Below are positions 20,650-31,555 of a stretch of 64,000 nt of DNA, piece after piece (positions within the stretch are counted from its first letter, which is position 1; every line of letters starts with the position of its first letter). A program made the position numbers and the translations under genes. The stretch is taken from contig ML976989.1 of assembly GCA_010015675.1 (NCBI GenBank), positions 1,077,163 to 1,141,162 of the forward strand, in the 5' to 3' direction. The DNA is from Byssothecium circinans (Eukaryota; Ascomycota; Dothideomycetes; Pleosporales; Massarinaceae). A model generated the notes under the pieces. That model worked only from the letters and a program-made list of their open reading frames with translations, was not told where the DNA came from and ran no database searches.

Positions 20650-22587
20650 CTACGACCTCTCCTCAACAACATCCCTCCCCTTTACAAACCTCAACGCATA
20701 CACCGCAAAAACACACGCCACAACCCCCATAAACCCACTCACACTAGCATACACAGCCACCATAAACGGATCCCTACTCGCAAAGCTCAACCCAATCCCC
20801 ATAAGACTCCCCAGACTCCCCGACAAAATGAATATAGCCTGCACAATACTCTTCATACTCTTCGGCGTCTGTGTATACGCCAGCTCCGTCGCCGCCACGA
20901 TCGCGAAAATCTCCGCGAGTGCAAGGAATATATACACGGGCGTCTGTAATCCAACGTTTACGTGGTTGGGCCCGGCTGGGAGGTTCGGGAGGCAGGTCAG
21001 AGGATGGTCGAAGCAGGGACCGCTACGGTAGATGATGTGCTGGAGGCCGGCGGTGTAACCGATGGCAATGGCAGCGCAGAAGAGGCCGATAATGATGCGG
21101 TGGTAGGGTGTGAAGCGGATGCGGCGTTTGGAGAGGAAGGGCACGAGGCCGCCTTGAATGCAGGGGAGGAGGATCATGACGGAGATGGGGTTGAGGTTCC
21201 ACATTATGTCGTTCGGGAGGCCGTGGGTTTGCATTTGGCCGGCTTGCGCGACGAGGTTGTTGCCCATTAAGTCGATGCAGAGGACGAGGGCGGGGAAGGG
21301 GATACTGGGTTTTATTAGTGGTGAAAAGAGGGAAGAAAATGACGGGCGTTGAGAGCTTACAAGACCCAGCAGGATTTGAAGACGGCCTTTAGCTCGGCGG
21401 GGGAGATGGTTGGAGTGGTTGAAGAGGATGTTGCGGGTTGGCCTGCTACTTCGGGGGACGTTTGAATTGGCTTGCGGTAGATGAGTGCTTTCAAGGCCTT
21501 GGGGAGGACGTTTCCACTTGGTGGGTTATGCACTGCACATCTGTGAGTAAAGTTCATATCTGAAAACATATATCCGCTTACCATAACGCTTTCGACCACC
21601 CATCAGTACGGCAGCTGAAACTGATACTGAGCACAATGGGACCAGAAAGGCAAAGCGAAAGCCTGCAGTCTTCTCAACGAACGTGGTGATGATACCCGCA
21701 AGACCTCCAACGTTTGTCATCCTATCACAGTAAGCAATGCGGCGCTCAGAGATCTAACAGTCTTAATAGATAAGACATACCAGTAATTGACGTTGTAAAT
21801 GTATTCAATGGTCATCTCGCGACTCGTCATGACTTTCTCGCCGCTCTTTAGTGTGATAATCCGTCCCTCTTCGACCGTGTATTGGTCCGCTACTCGTAGT
21901 CAGTGAACGCATACAGGTGGCGTGCATCAAATGCGCACGTACTCACGAAAGTGACCAAATTGGGTCTCGTGCATCCGACACCCAGTCCCAGTAGGACCAT
22001 AGTTAAGATAAATCCTGCAAGGCCTCCAGTGCCGTGGACCTCTTGCGAATACGCAGTGCCAAAAAGGATTGACAGTGCTACGAGGTCCAAACTAACATCA
22101 GTGTCAGCACGCGAAAGTAAGAGCACTTGAGTCACTGAAATACCCAAAGCCAATTTGAATCACCTGAAACCGCCCTAACCAGCAATCCGCCAGCACAGCT
22201 CCCATAATCGGAGTGAGGTAATTAGTGAACAAGAAGGCATAGCTACAAGCAACAGCCACGGTCTGTCCAAGGCCTAGTGCTCCCGGTCTTGTTGGATTGT
22301 TAGGAGGATTTTGGACGTAGTTCTCTGTTCTGCTGTCAGCCTCTCTTCTCTCGCAACGTTCATTGCGGTGGTGTTACGGCGAAGAAGTGGAACGTACGAA
22401 ACGGTGCCGAAACCCCATAAAAGCTCGCCCTCTCCAGAAAAATGACCACGTTGATCAACCACACATTAAGCGGCACAGCACCACGCACAGTGCGCAATTT
22501 CTCTTCCTCTTCATCCATCACGGCCACTTCTTGAGTCGGCAGCGCCTCCTTCTCTTGCTTTGCGCCTGTTTCGTGATTGACGCTCAT
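20650..22587 (-). CDS. POT/PTR2-family peptide transporter, one apparent frame lesion
   Basis: Seven exons: 22587-22398, 22324-22144, 22091-21947, ~21889-21781, 21721-21582, 21532-21361 and 21304-20650. All junctions but one preserve phase and join family motifs such as FYGVSAPF-QNYVQNPP, GALGLGQTVAVACSYAFLFT, ADQYTVEEGR and DLMGNNLVAQAGQMQTHGLP. The exon 3/4 junction (donor GTGAGT at 21946, acceptor TAG at 21890) is one base short, so the spliced total is 1592 nt instead of 1593. The corrected product would be about 530 aa with ~12 TM segments, the normal size. The family imports di- and tripeptides by proton symport at the plasma membrane. Either the lesion is a sequencing error, an unusual splice site is used, or the gene is newly dead. 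Confidence 0.75.
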
Positions 22588-23468
22588 GGCTGGCGTCGAC
22601 TTTGAAGCAAATGAGTCAAGAATTCAATCTCGATTTTTCGGCCCCGAGATTGGATTCTTGAGGGAATCGCTTCTCTAAGACAAGCTTACCACCACGCCGT
22701 TGCCAAGAGAGTGAAGAACCTATTTCGGGAAGGTGGCACACCAAGTTACTGGGGTTGATCTTGCGACACCTTTCCAATGGGGATGCGGGAGTGAGACCAA
22801 CACAACCTAGGATCGATTTGCAAACAGTGGGTTGGTGGCTCGTTGCATGAATTCCATCAATCACCGCCAGGTCGCTCAGACACGGCTCAAGAATTGGGGA
22901 AGAGGCCATGTGAATACCATGGTCCCGTCTGAGTGAATACTTGTTAATATGTATCGACCGATAAGGAAGCATTTGTTGGGCTTCGGAATGCGGCTCAGTG
23001 CCGCGCTTGGACAGCCTAGGAATAGGCGATATGTGCGTGTTATCGTAGATCCCCGACTGCGGGTCGCAAGTCATATATTGTCTCGTACGTAAAGTGTTCG
23101 AGGCTTAGAAGCCTGCAGTTGCGGCGAATTGGGATCAGAATGGCACAGCTGCAATTACGACACGACGTTTATCGTCTAGCTGTTGTAATTAGAATTTAGC
23201 CAAGACTGCACAAATGCGGGTGTTTGGATCATTCAGAGACCTCTGCGTTTTCTTACAATAAAATCTTCCTCACTCCATCTATTGCCTTTTCATCAGACAG
23301 CAAGATAATCACAGCCTTAACCTCCTGCACTCCCATCAACTATTGAAGCCCCATTCGTTGGACGGGCGACGACATCTAACGTAAGCCTTTGCCACCTTCG
23401 AGATGAAAATTGATTGCTACTATACACATAAACCCTATCATCGCACCGGTGCACACACCTTAATCGTC
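22588..23468. other. Intergenic, nothing recognised
   Basis: Promoter-side flank of the POT gene. A 152-codon minus-strand ORF (23074-22616) has no recognisable domain and biased composition, so it is not called. Confidence 0.6.
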
Positions 23469-25064
23469 TTACTCACCACTGGCACCACCACCCCTCTCCG
23501 CCCAATCAACCCACCGCTTAATCACCTCATCCACGCCCTTGACACCCTCACTGCTAGCATCCACCTCAAACCACTCCCTATGCTCCTTGCCACAAGCATC
23601 ACACTTCTTCATAACGCGCTTCTCGCCCAGCTCAAGATGGATGAGCCGCTCAACACGATGCGCATGCGGCACTTTCCTCACGCCCTCGGAAACGCGCCGC
23701 CCTGGATCTGATGGTCGTTGATTGTTGTACGACTGCTGGCCGGAGTTCGCAGGCGATGCATTGGGCGAGGGAGTCGGTGAAGGTGTCGAGGGAACGTAAG
23801 GGTAGTAGCGCACGAGAGAGAGACTGTAGCCGCATTGGCGGGTCCACTCGTTCATTCGACGCGTCACGTTGCTTGCACGGCCAATCTTGAGAAGGATTGT
23901 GTTCTTGTCGAGACTATCGGCGGCGTTTGAAGCGGAGCGTTGGCGCGTTGTATCGGAACGAGGTCGCTGTGTGTGCTTTACCGAGTACTGGCGTAGTACG
24001 TCTGAAGTTCTTCGTTTCTGTTCGGGACGTGAGGGGGGTGCGAGCAGTGTGGATGCTGTTGACGATGGCGCTGGTCCAAGTGATTCTGGTGTTAGCCAGA
24101 AGATGTAGATGTAGCCCTCTTCGTCGTGCTGAGAGATGGGTTTTGACATCTCCGTGAGAAGGGTGGATGCTAACTGAGATGGCAGAGTCTTGGGGATGTA
24201 GGAGAGAGTCGTCGGTGTTTCTGACGGACGTAACGACGTCTTGTTGACAGGTCGAGCAGTCTTGTCTCCCAAAGGCTTCCGAGGCGGTGTGCGGCTCTGT
24301 GGTCGAGGTGCTGATGCAGGGAATGAGGCGGGTGCGGTGCCATTCGGACGGCTCGGCGAAGGCTGGGGTCGCAGGAAGTCGTCGACATTTTGATTTGTAG
24401 TCATCGCAGGTTGTTGATTCGGATAACGCTTCTTATGCCGAACAACCTCCACATAATCATCGTCCGCCTCGCCGCAGCATAATGACGCCCAGAATGAAGG
24501 CTTCTTGCGTTGCGGTTGTGCTGCCGGTCGTTGGCTTGAGTGTTTCTGTTGCGCCATCAAGTCGCTCGGCACGGACATGAGTGGCCCTTGGACATTATCC
24601 CACGTCGGCGGTCTGTTGATCCTCCGCGGTGGCCGATTCCCAGGCGTTGTGCCATTCTGACGACTCTGCCTCCTCTTCCTCCGTTCTGCTGACGCCTGCG
24701 TCTGTGTCTGTGAAGGTTCCTCAATATCTAGCACGCCCAGCCGTGCGACCAGTGTATCGATACTACTCCTCTCCTTCAATGGATAGAGTTGTGTATCCTG
24801 CCCCCCAACACCGGGCCCATTTGTAGCCGCCAATCGCTCTGCCTGGTCTTTGTGCTGCCAGCAAAAGTATGCCGCTGCGCCCGTCTCTTCCTCATCGCTG
24901 TCGCTTACGACAGATACCACAGCTAGAACTCCATTATCGGCTTTCGCGTCGATAGCTCTACGGCAGGGTCGGCCTGACTTGGTGATGCCTTTGCACGTTG
25001 TCGCGGGGTTTCTCGAGTCCGATCGCGGAATTAGAGATTCGGGGGTACGTCCAGTGAAGGCCAT
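23469..25064 (-). CDS. MUG113-like protein with T5orf172/GIY-YIG-type domain
   Basis: A single exon of 531 aa. The N-terminus has a small Cys/His cluster (CKGITKSGRPCRR and FCWQHKD). A long proline-, serine- and arginine-rich linker of about 250 residues follows, including QPQRKKPSFWASLCCGE. The C-terminal ~230 residues carry the fungal DUF1766/T5orf172 signature: GYIYIFWLTPES, LLKIGRASNVTRRMNEW, RVERLIHLELGEKR, and CDACGKEHREWFEVD with a zinc-like CxxC and paired H. S. pombe mug113 is the named member, up-regulated in meiosis; the domain is related to GIY-YIG nuclease folds, but activity is unproven. No intron is needed. Confidence 0.85.
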   Translation of the reverse strand: MAFTGRTPESLIPRSDSRNPATTCKGITKSGRPCRRAIDAKADNGVLAVVSVVSDSDEEETGAAAYFCWQHKDQAERLAATNGPGVGGQDTQLYPLKERSSIDTLVARLGVLDIEEPSQTQTQASAERRKRRQSRQNGTTPGNRPPRRINRPPTWDNVQGPLMSVPSDLMAQQKHSSQRPAAQPQRKKPSFWASLCCGEADDDYVEVVRHKKRYPNQQPAMTTNQNVDDFLRPQPSPSRPNGTAPASFPASAPRPQSRTPPRKPLGDKTARPVNKTSLRPSETPTTLSYIPKTLPSQLASTLLTEMSKPISQHDEEGYIYIFWLTPESLGPAPSSTASTLLAPPSRPEQKRRTSDVLRQYSVKHTQRPRSDTTRQRSASNAADSLDKNTILLKIGRASNVTRRMNEWTRQCGYSLSLVRYYPYVPSTPSPTPSPNASPANSGQQSYNNQRPSDPGRRVSEGVRKVPHAHRVERLIHLELGEKRVMKKCDACGKEHREWFEVDASSEGVKGVDEVIKRWVDWAERGGGASGE

Positions 25065-25490
25065 GTTGACTCGAGTGATTATGTGTGTGTATAAGAGAAA
25101 CTAGAGAGCTAGCGATGAGAGAATGGACTGTTAGCAATAAATACTGCTCTCTCGTTTCAGTCGGTGAATTGCCTAGGGGAGTGCACCGTCACGCACACAC
25201 GTCACCGCAGAATATGGCGTTGAAGGAAGGGGAACCAATGATCAAACAAATCTCCACATTTTGAGGCTATGTATATGCTTGAAGCGACCATCGTCGCCTT
25301 ACAATAATGGAGGTCAAAAAAACAAGAGGGCGGGATCCGGAGAGGTTGACTAGCGCACCAGCCACATGCACTGCCACATGGCGGAGGGCGCTAAACCCAC
25401 TCAAGTCTTAGCGCTATAACCGCTACACGACGAAAAGCCCAACATAACCACAACGAATGAATGAAACGCAATTAAAAAAACAGTAAATCT
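25065..25490. other. Intergenic, nothing recognised
   Basis: Lies between the MUG113-like gene start and the tRNA 3' end. A TTAAAAAAAC tract at 25471-25480 sits where a pol III terminator (T-run on the minus strand) for the tRNA is expected. Confidence 0.6.
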
Positions 25491-25581
25491 TGCATCGGCC
25501 GGGAATCGAACCCGGGGCTAGCCGACAATCACGACTTCAAAGTCTTGGCAACGGCTAATTTTACCACTAAACCACCGATGC
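25491..25581 (-). tRNA. tRNA-Gly(GCC) with a 20-nt intron
   Basis: On the minus strand the acceptor stem GCATCGG/CCGATGC closes with discriminator A at 25491. The D arm contains GGTTTAGTGGTAAAAT. The anticodon stem AGCCG/CGGCT surrounds loop TTGCCA...T with anticodon GCC. The T arm is CCGGG-TTCGATT-CCCGG. The intron (AGACTTTGAAGTCGTGATTG) lies one base 3' of the anticodon, the canonical position, leaving a 71-nt mature tRNA. A run of A on the plus strand at about 25473-25480 gives the expected downstream T-tract terminator. Confidence 0.96.
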
Positions 25582-26480
25582 TGACGTCATCAACCACTGC
25601 TGCGGTGGAAGCAAAGTCGCTCAGCGACTTGCTCGATGAGTTTTTCATCATTTTTGAAGTATATATACATATATAAATGACGGAGAAAGGTTAGCAAGTG
25701 CTAGGTTGAACAGTGGGCGGGGCGGTCAAGATTTTCTTAGCGGATATGCAACCTGCGGTCTAGATCTGTGTGCTGCATCCTATCAGGGTTCGATGTTACC
25801 CCACAGGTCCGGGATCTCATAAATACTCTGTCAATTCGTCTTGGGGAGATGCCGCCTCTCATACTCTATTCTATATTATAAAGGAGCTATTGCGGGCTCA
25901 TTACTTCCCTGCATTGTTTTCCAAGAGTAATTTCCGTAACAACGATTTCTTGTTTACTGTTTTGCACTCCATTGTGGACACATCCGAGAGCGATACAATG
26001 CGGTGCACTTTATCTGAAAAGTCGAATGTCACGAGACTTCCCGCGATCACTCTGCCACGAAATGACATGAGGCCGGCTTCGCTACCAATGTTGATAGAGA
26101 TGATTCCTCGCCTTTCAAGCTGGGTTGAATTTACTCACCTTATGGGAAATGGACGCAAAATCGAGTTTGTTCAACTGGCATTGGTGGCCGGGTAAAATTA
26201 GCCGTTGCTGTGCAAGCGAGCAAAGCCGCGATGGTGAAAGGCAAGACAGCGCATTTCCCCGAGGACAACATCACGATCAATACCAACAAATCTCGCTATG
26301 ATAGCTTTCTAGTCCTAAAAAGAAGCAAAAGTGGTATAACAAATGATATCTACAGCGCGAATTTCAAAACCCCCAACATAATAGGCAACAAGCCAACGCA
26401 AGTCTAACCATCGCCAAAGAAACAGCGCGCGGCGCAAAAGAAGAAAAACAGAACCACATCAACACAACAACACACACAAT
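25582..26480. other. Intergenic, nothing recognised
   Basis: Contains a TATATATACATATATAAA tract at about 25660-25677, at the tRNA 5' flank. A 141-codon plus-strand ORF (25770-26195) shows no recognisable domain and is not called. Confidence 0.55.
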
Positions 26481-27597
26481 TTACCATGCAATACCCTCCG
26501 CATCCTTCGCCGCACCTGGGCTACCCTTACCGTTGACACAGCGGGCAAGCGGGCTCTTCGTGCGCTTCGTAAGCTCGCGCTTCTCCGCCGCGTCGCCGTG
26601 GTCGGCCCTCATCTCATCGACCATGTCGTCGATAGCTTGTTCGACCTCAGCAGGCAGGACAATGTCATCCGGGTTCACGACGCCCAAGTCCGCCTCAGTC
26701 TGGTTGCCAGCAGCACCCAAGACGTCACGCTTAGCAGCATTGCCCCCCGCACGCGACCAGTAGGTGAATTCATTAGAGCCGTCAGGCGACATAGCCATGA
26801 TCTGCTCGACTTTCTTGCCAAAGCCACCGAGCTGGAGCTGCGGAAACTCGACCGTGTACCAAATACCATCCTTGCGAAGGGCGTTAAACTTCTTGTTCGT
26901 GGCCGAGACCTGTTTGTCCATGACGGTGGCGAAGCCATCGCACTGGAAAGCCATGGCGCGGGACATGTTGGCGAAGTATTTGCGCATCGCGTCGCCGGCT
27001 TTGTTGGCGGCCATGATGCAGCGGAGCGGGTTGCGCTTCGCTCGGGAGTTGTCGTAGAGGGACTTGTCCCACATGTCCTGTAATCGTGTTAGTTCATGGT
27101 CTGCGAACGAGGTACAGTCCAGCGTCAAATGCCTGGAAACGCTTTCCACGGTTTTGACGGGGGAAAGAGGATGGAGAGGACGTACCCAAATAGTAGAGTA
27201 GCCGTGCGAGCGTCCGTATTTGGCGGCGGTCGCACTTAGATGCCTCGTGTAAAACAGGCACTTTCCCGGCTTAGGTTTCTCGCACATGTTGGCAATGAAC
27301 CACTGAAGGGGTTAGCTGGTCATACAACGACGTTGATCTCTAAGAACATACCGAGCTGGTGTACTTCGAGATAGGGTCGCATTTGACTTCGTTGGGCTCC
27401 TTCTTGGGTTGCTGCTTGGCTTTTGGTGGCGGGTTTGTCTTCTTCGGCAGCGGCTTGGGCTTAGGGGTAACTCTACCCTTCTTTGCTCGTTTCGCTCGTG
27501 CTTCGAGGGCATTATGCGGGGCCTCGGGTTCGATTTGCAGGGCATTGATGAGGGTGATGATGGAAAATACCATCATGATAAGGGATTGGTACCTCAT
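26481..27597 (-). CDS. Secreted protein with lysine/proline-rich N-terminal segment, function unknown
   Basis: Three exons: 27597-27352, 27302-27186 and 27077-26481, with introns of 49 and 108 nt. All splices are canonical and phase 0, and the product is 319 aa. The signal peptide is MRYQSLIMMVFSIITLINA. Residues ~33-75 are highly basic and proline-rich (ARAKRAKKGRVTPKPKPLPK) with potential Kex2 sites. The folded part includes CEKPKPGKCLFYTRHLSATA, DMWDKSLYDNSRAKRNPLRC, MSRAMAFQCDGFATVMDKQV and GIWYTVEFPQLQLGG, with five cysteines spread out. Size, secretion and lack of a known domain fit an effector-like or cell-wall protein, but that is inference. Confidence 0.75.
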
Positions 27598-29818
27598 GAT
27601 GGGTGGTCGTTTCGCAGAAACACACTAAAAAAGAACGACTGACACGGTAGGTGTATGGAGATGGTGCTGAAAAAGGAGAGACTGAGAGAAGAGAAAGGGA
27701 ATGTGAAATGACGTTAAGGTGGAGTAGAGCAAGGGAATTGCCCGCATATGTATTCCATGTGTGTTGGTAATGTCCGCTGGTACGGTGGTGTCCTGAAGGC
27801 TTGGTCCGGATATAGTCATACTGTTCCCATAGCGAGGAGTAGGAGAGGGTGGCTAAGACGTGAGACCGTCATCTGGAAGATCCGAAGTCAAGAAGGCGAA
27901 GCTATGCAGCCAATGGAATGGGAAGGATTCTCCGCCAGGACCGTACAATATCTGACACGACCGACAGCTTAAGGCCGCCGTAACATCTACATGCTAGTCT
28001 AGAGTATCGCCAGTATCTTACATTAATACCAATGGACGGTATGGTACTCTTCCTCAGCGTTTATCCGACATATGACGACAGTGAATACTCGACTTTTGCA
28101 GGACTAGTTACTCAAAGTACAAATGCTGAACATTGTGGGTTAAGTGACGGAATTATTGCCTGCGTGAGGCAGATGTCGGTGTTCTCGTTTCCGACTGACT
28201 GGGACGCCTAAACACGACAAAAGATTCAGGCACGACATCGATAGATAGGGCGCCCTCAAACGCCAAGGAGCCATTGAGGCTGTGAGTTTTTAAAAAGACG
28301 AAATGAGCGCCAATTCTGCTCCTACGTTTGTCAGCGTTCGCTTTCTACTCGTCAATAAAGCTTTCAAGAAGTACGAGGCTCCGCGAATGTGCGCAGCAAT
28401 AGGGAGACGATGGATAGTTGGAGGTTGATACTCGTAGGTTACCACAAAACGGGCAAACGGGCGTAGTCTGGGATGCATCGCTCCTCAGGATTTTCTGGAG
28501 GATCACCAAGCTCGTTGATCCTTATATCCACGATAGGAACGCCCTAGAGCTAGTTAGGGTTTCGGAGTCTGTGTACACAAGACCAGCTGACTTTCATAGC
28601 TGAAATAATAGGAGGCCTTATTGCAGTTTTGGGCGTAAATTTCTAGGTTTGGAATGATGTGAGATTCTCACTGTGAGAATAGGCGCATAATCTCCGGAGA
28701 CTAAGCCCCACTCTATCGTCGACCGATGGACACGCGACACCTTTCTCCTTCGTCCTCCGACTGTGAACGGAGGTACAGGGTCCTTGCGGTGTTGTAGGTT
28801 CTTCGCAGACCTTGTCGTCAAACGCTGGCACCATTCAAAAGAGAGCATAAATCGTGCGTAGTATAAAGACGAAGGTCGCGCACCCCGCACCCAGGCCCAC
28901 GTCCTGAAAGATAACTGCATCCTGTATCAGTTCCATCCAAGTTTTACACGTACGTCGACTCTTGTCCTGCATAGAGGAGCGCTATAGAATCTTCGACTTG
29001 CGCATTTCGTTCTCGTGGTGCAATGGCATGCCACCTTCGCCAACACTCGCGTTGCCAACCCGCTTCAAAGCTGACAAAAGGAGGTACGAAGACGCAACGA
29101 AGTTATATATTATGCTTTCGCATCGACTCCAGGATGTCGGCGATGAGGAAGAGATGGCAAGGGTGAAACTTTGAAATTGTGGAGAGAATAGGTGTGCGGA
29201 GAAAGTGAGGTGATCACTCGGAAATCTGTTCATGGGGCCGCTTAAACGTCGGAGATTACAGCAGCGGCTTCCGCACAGCACATCCCAACCACACACTTCA
29301 CCTCGCAATTGCAACAACAGATCTCCTTACCAATTTACAGCTTACAGGAAAGCATGAGCGTCATGGCTCATATGGCCCTCGAATATACATTGACCCAGTC
29401 GCCGGCTGCACGTACTTTAGTTCTGGTATACGGAAGCCGGCAGAACGCCTCCGGTTGAGGCAGTGCCACGATAGCCCGGTCTGCAAAATATCTGCGACTC
29501 TGATTCGCAAGGAACCATTTCTTGTCATCCATTCAATGAGCAGCTCTCACCTCTTGATGCCATGGATGCCTTAGGTCGTGGCTATGAACCCTTCCTAATA
29601 CCTCACCATCCAGAAGGAGCATCCTAGCGATGCACGAACACCTCGCGGTTTGCTGCAAAGATATGCAGGAAGCAATGCAAGGCAAGGCATACCGGTGTCC
29701 CCACAGCCTTCCCCTATACGAACGAAAATGGCTTCACATTGTACTTTTTGTAGATGCGACGGGTCTGCTCATCACTCATTCCAAGTCCGCATCTCTTCTC
29801 CACATCATTACTCTCATT
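27598..29818. other. Large intergenic region, nothing recognised
   Basis: 2.2 kb without a supportable gene. ORFs near 28290-28920 and 28962-29317 are short, overlap in several frames and show no motif. The last ~200 bp may be promoter or 5' UTR of the kinase-like gene. Upstream in-frame codons from 29630 lack conserved character. Confidence 0.55.
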
Positions 29819-31048
29819 ATGGGTTCTCCATTCCGACGTCTAACTTGGAGATCACCGCGTCTTTCATGTTTCCTGTGCTGTCGAATAATCCTAATCACAA
29901 TACTGATTTGCTTTCTCCAGCAACAGCACCTGTTTTACAGCTACCGACACGCCCTATCCGCAAAATACTCACCTACATACTTCAGCAACAATTCCGAGCA
30001 CTTTCTCTCACAGCCCGGCCATTTGAACGACAATAAAAAGCGACTACAAGACGTTTTCCTCGCGAGGCGGCAGGATTGGAAAGTTCTCGGGTCTGGTTGG
30101 GAAGGGACCATCTACACCTATCGCGACTCCGTCATCAAGACCTTCAAGACCGGTCAGAGCCCGCTGCGCAACTGCATACACAGCCAAACGGCGATCAGGT
30201 GGCCGACAGAAATACCGGCTTCTTTACATTTTGGGGCGTTGCATGAAGTTCACCGGCCAGTAAATGAAACTCCAAAGAACACGAGCGCTGCGCCTCCGGG
30301 ATTTTTGCCTATTCGGGCATACTTTCAAGCAACCTCTCCGACAACATCTTTGCTAGAATGGCATCTCGTTACGCCTCTGGTACCTGGAGGCAGCCTAAAG
30401 TCGCTTGCCAAACGCATCCATTACAGCCCCACACCCCCTAGTTTCCGCGATCTCGACACAAAGTACCGCCCTTCATTTCACCGCCTGCTTGAGACCCTTG
30501 ACATTATGCATCGAGACGGTTACTGTCATGACGATGTTAAACCCGCCAATATTTTTGTACGGGGCGACACCGACTGGGTCCTTGGAGATTTGGGCAATGT
30601 CCGCCATGTAGCTCATCCGTACCATGCTTCGCGGATCTGGAGGGAGAACCACCAGCTCGCAGATTGCCGGCCTAACGACGTGGTGCGAGCGTTGAAGACA
30701 TACCTTTACTTCCTTCGCAAGGCCGCACGGGATCGAGACACTTTTGACGCTGGATTCTTCGAGCGACGGGAGCCTCTGAGCATTCTGTATTGGAGTGTTA
30801 TGATTGACCCTGAGAACGTGGATGCGCGCTGGCTTCGATCGCTGTCCTTTTCAACGTCTCCATTGCCGACTCAGAACTCTAATGCACATCCCACAGCATA
30901 CCTTGACCGGCCCCTCCCAATGTATACGTTCAGGAGCACATTGCGGCGGAGGGCCGTGAAAGAAACTCTGCGCACAAGTATGAGCGATACTCCTGCAATA
31001 TTCTGGTCTATTTCGTGGTTGCTTGGACCTCCGGAGAGCCCATGTTGA
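29819..31048 (+). CDS. Membrane-anchored protein kinase-like protein
   Basis: The open frame extends from 29630, but ATG 29819 is preferred: it places a signal-anchor (CRIILITILICFLQQQ) near the N-terminus, giving 409 aa. A kinase-like domain follows. The glycine loop is GSGWEGTIY, a putative VAIK-type lysine is in SVIKTFKTG, the catalytic loop reads HRDGYCHDDVKPANIFV and the metal site VLGDLGNVR. Thus the catalytic Asp is in HDDVKPAN and DFG is replaced by DLG, both compatible with activity. Hydrophobic segments at the C-terminus (FWSISWLLG) are short. Such divergent anchored kinases occur in Dothideomycetes, and their substrates are unknown. The alternative start at 29630 would give 472 aa with the hydrophobic stretch internal. 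Confidence 0.65.
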   Translation: MGSPFRRLTWRSPRLSCFLCCRIILITILICFLQQQHLFYSYRHALSAKYSPTYFSNNSEHFLSQPGHLNDNKKRLQDVFLARRQDWKVLGSGWEGTIYTYRDSVIKTFKTGQSPLRNCIHSQTAIRWPTEIPASLHFGALHEVHRPVNETPKNTSAAPPGFLPIRAYFQATSPTTSLLEWHLVTPLVPGGSLKSLAKRIHYSPTPPSFRDLDTKYRPSFHRLLETLDIMHRDGYCHDDVKPANIFVRGDTDWVLGDLGNVRHVAHPYHASRIWRENHQLADCRPNDVVRALKTYLYFLRKAARDRDTFDAGFFERREPLSILYWSVMIDPENVDARWLRSLSFSTSPLPTQNSNAHPTAYLDRPLPMYTFRSTLRRRAVKETLRTSMSDTPAIFWSISWLLGPPESPC

Positions 31049-31555
31049 AAGAAAATTACCATTCCTATTTTGTTCACAGCAGAACAGATCGCTATGTCGT
31101 TCGGTGCTGCGGTGCATGACTCAACGAAAGTTTCCTACTTGAGCCCTTACCTAGTAATCGCCTATAATGTGTAATTGAATCTTCTATTTTATGTCATATC
31201 TTTCTCCCTCAGTCATCTTATTCAAGCGGTGTTGATTTTGCACTACCAAATGTCTGCTTAATCTCTATCTCTTAACTTGCCTACCCGTGGTACAAGTATG
31301 CATTCTGTTCGTCTGGGAGTTTGCCCAGGAATCGTCGCTTATTGGCAAACCCTCGATGAGTTCTCCAGAATTCGAGCACCAGCGTTGACGTCATTTCACA
31401 AAGTCTCTCCCCCAGAATTATGTTTGCTCTGGCACCTGGGTTGCGTTTGCAAGGTCACGTGTGAGTTCGGCTGCCCACAGCGCCCACTCTTTTTTCGCAC
31501 CTCAACTGCTACAAACTGCGCTGCCTGAGCTCTCCAGCAGTCCCACAACACCAAC
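31049..31555. other. Intergenic, nothing recognised
   Basis: Lies between the kinase-like gene and the LPxELR-like remnant; presumably holds the latter's promoter. A GTTGACGTCATTTC stretch near 31384 contains a TGACGTCA CRE-type palindrome. Confidence 0.5.

Noticed and set aside
22616..23074. 152-codon minus-strand ORF upstream of the POT gene
   Set aside because: No domain, no splice partners and promoter-like location; open by chance.
25770..26195. 141-codon plus-strand ORF
   Set aside because: Composition is unremarkable and no motif or neighbour supports it.
29010..29100. tRNA-like A-box (GTGGTGCAATGGCATGCC)
   Set aside because: No B-box GGTTCGANNCC and no acceptor stem downstream.
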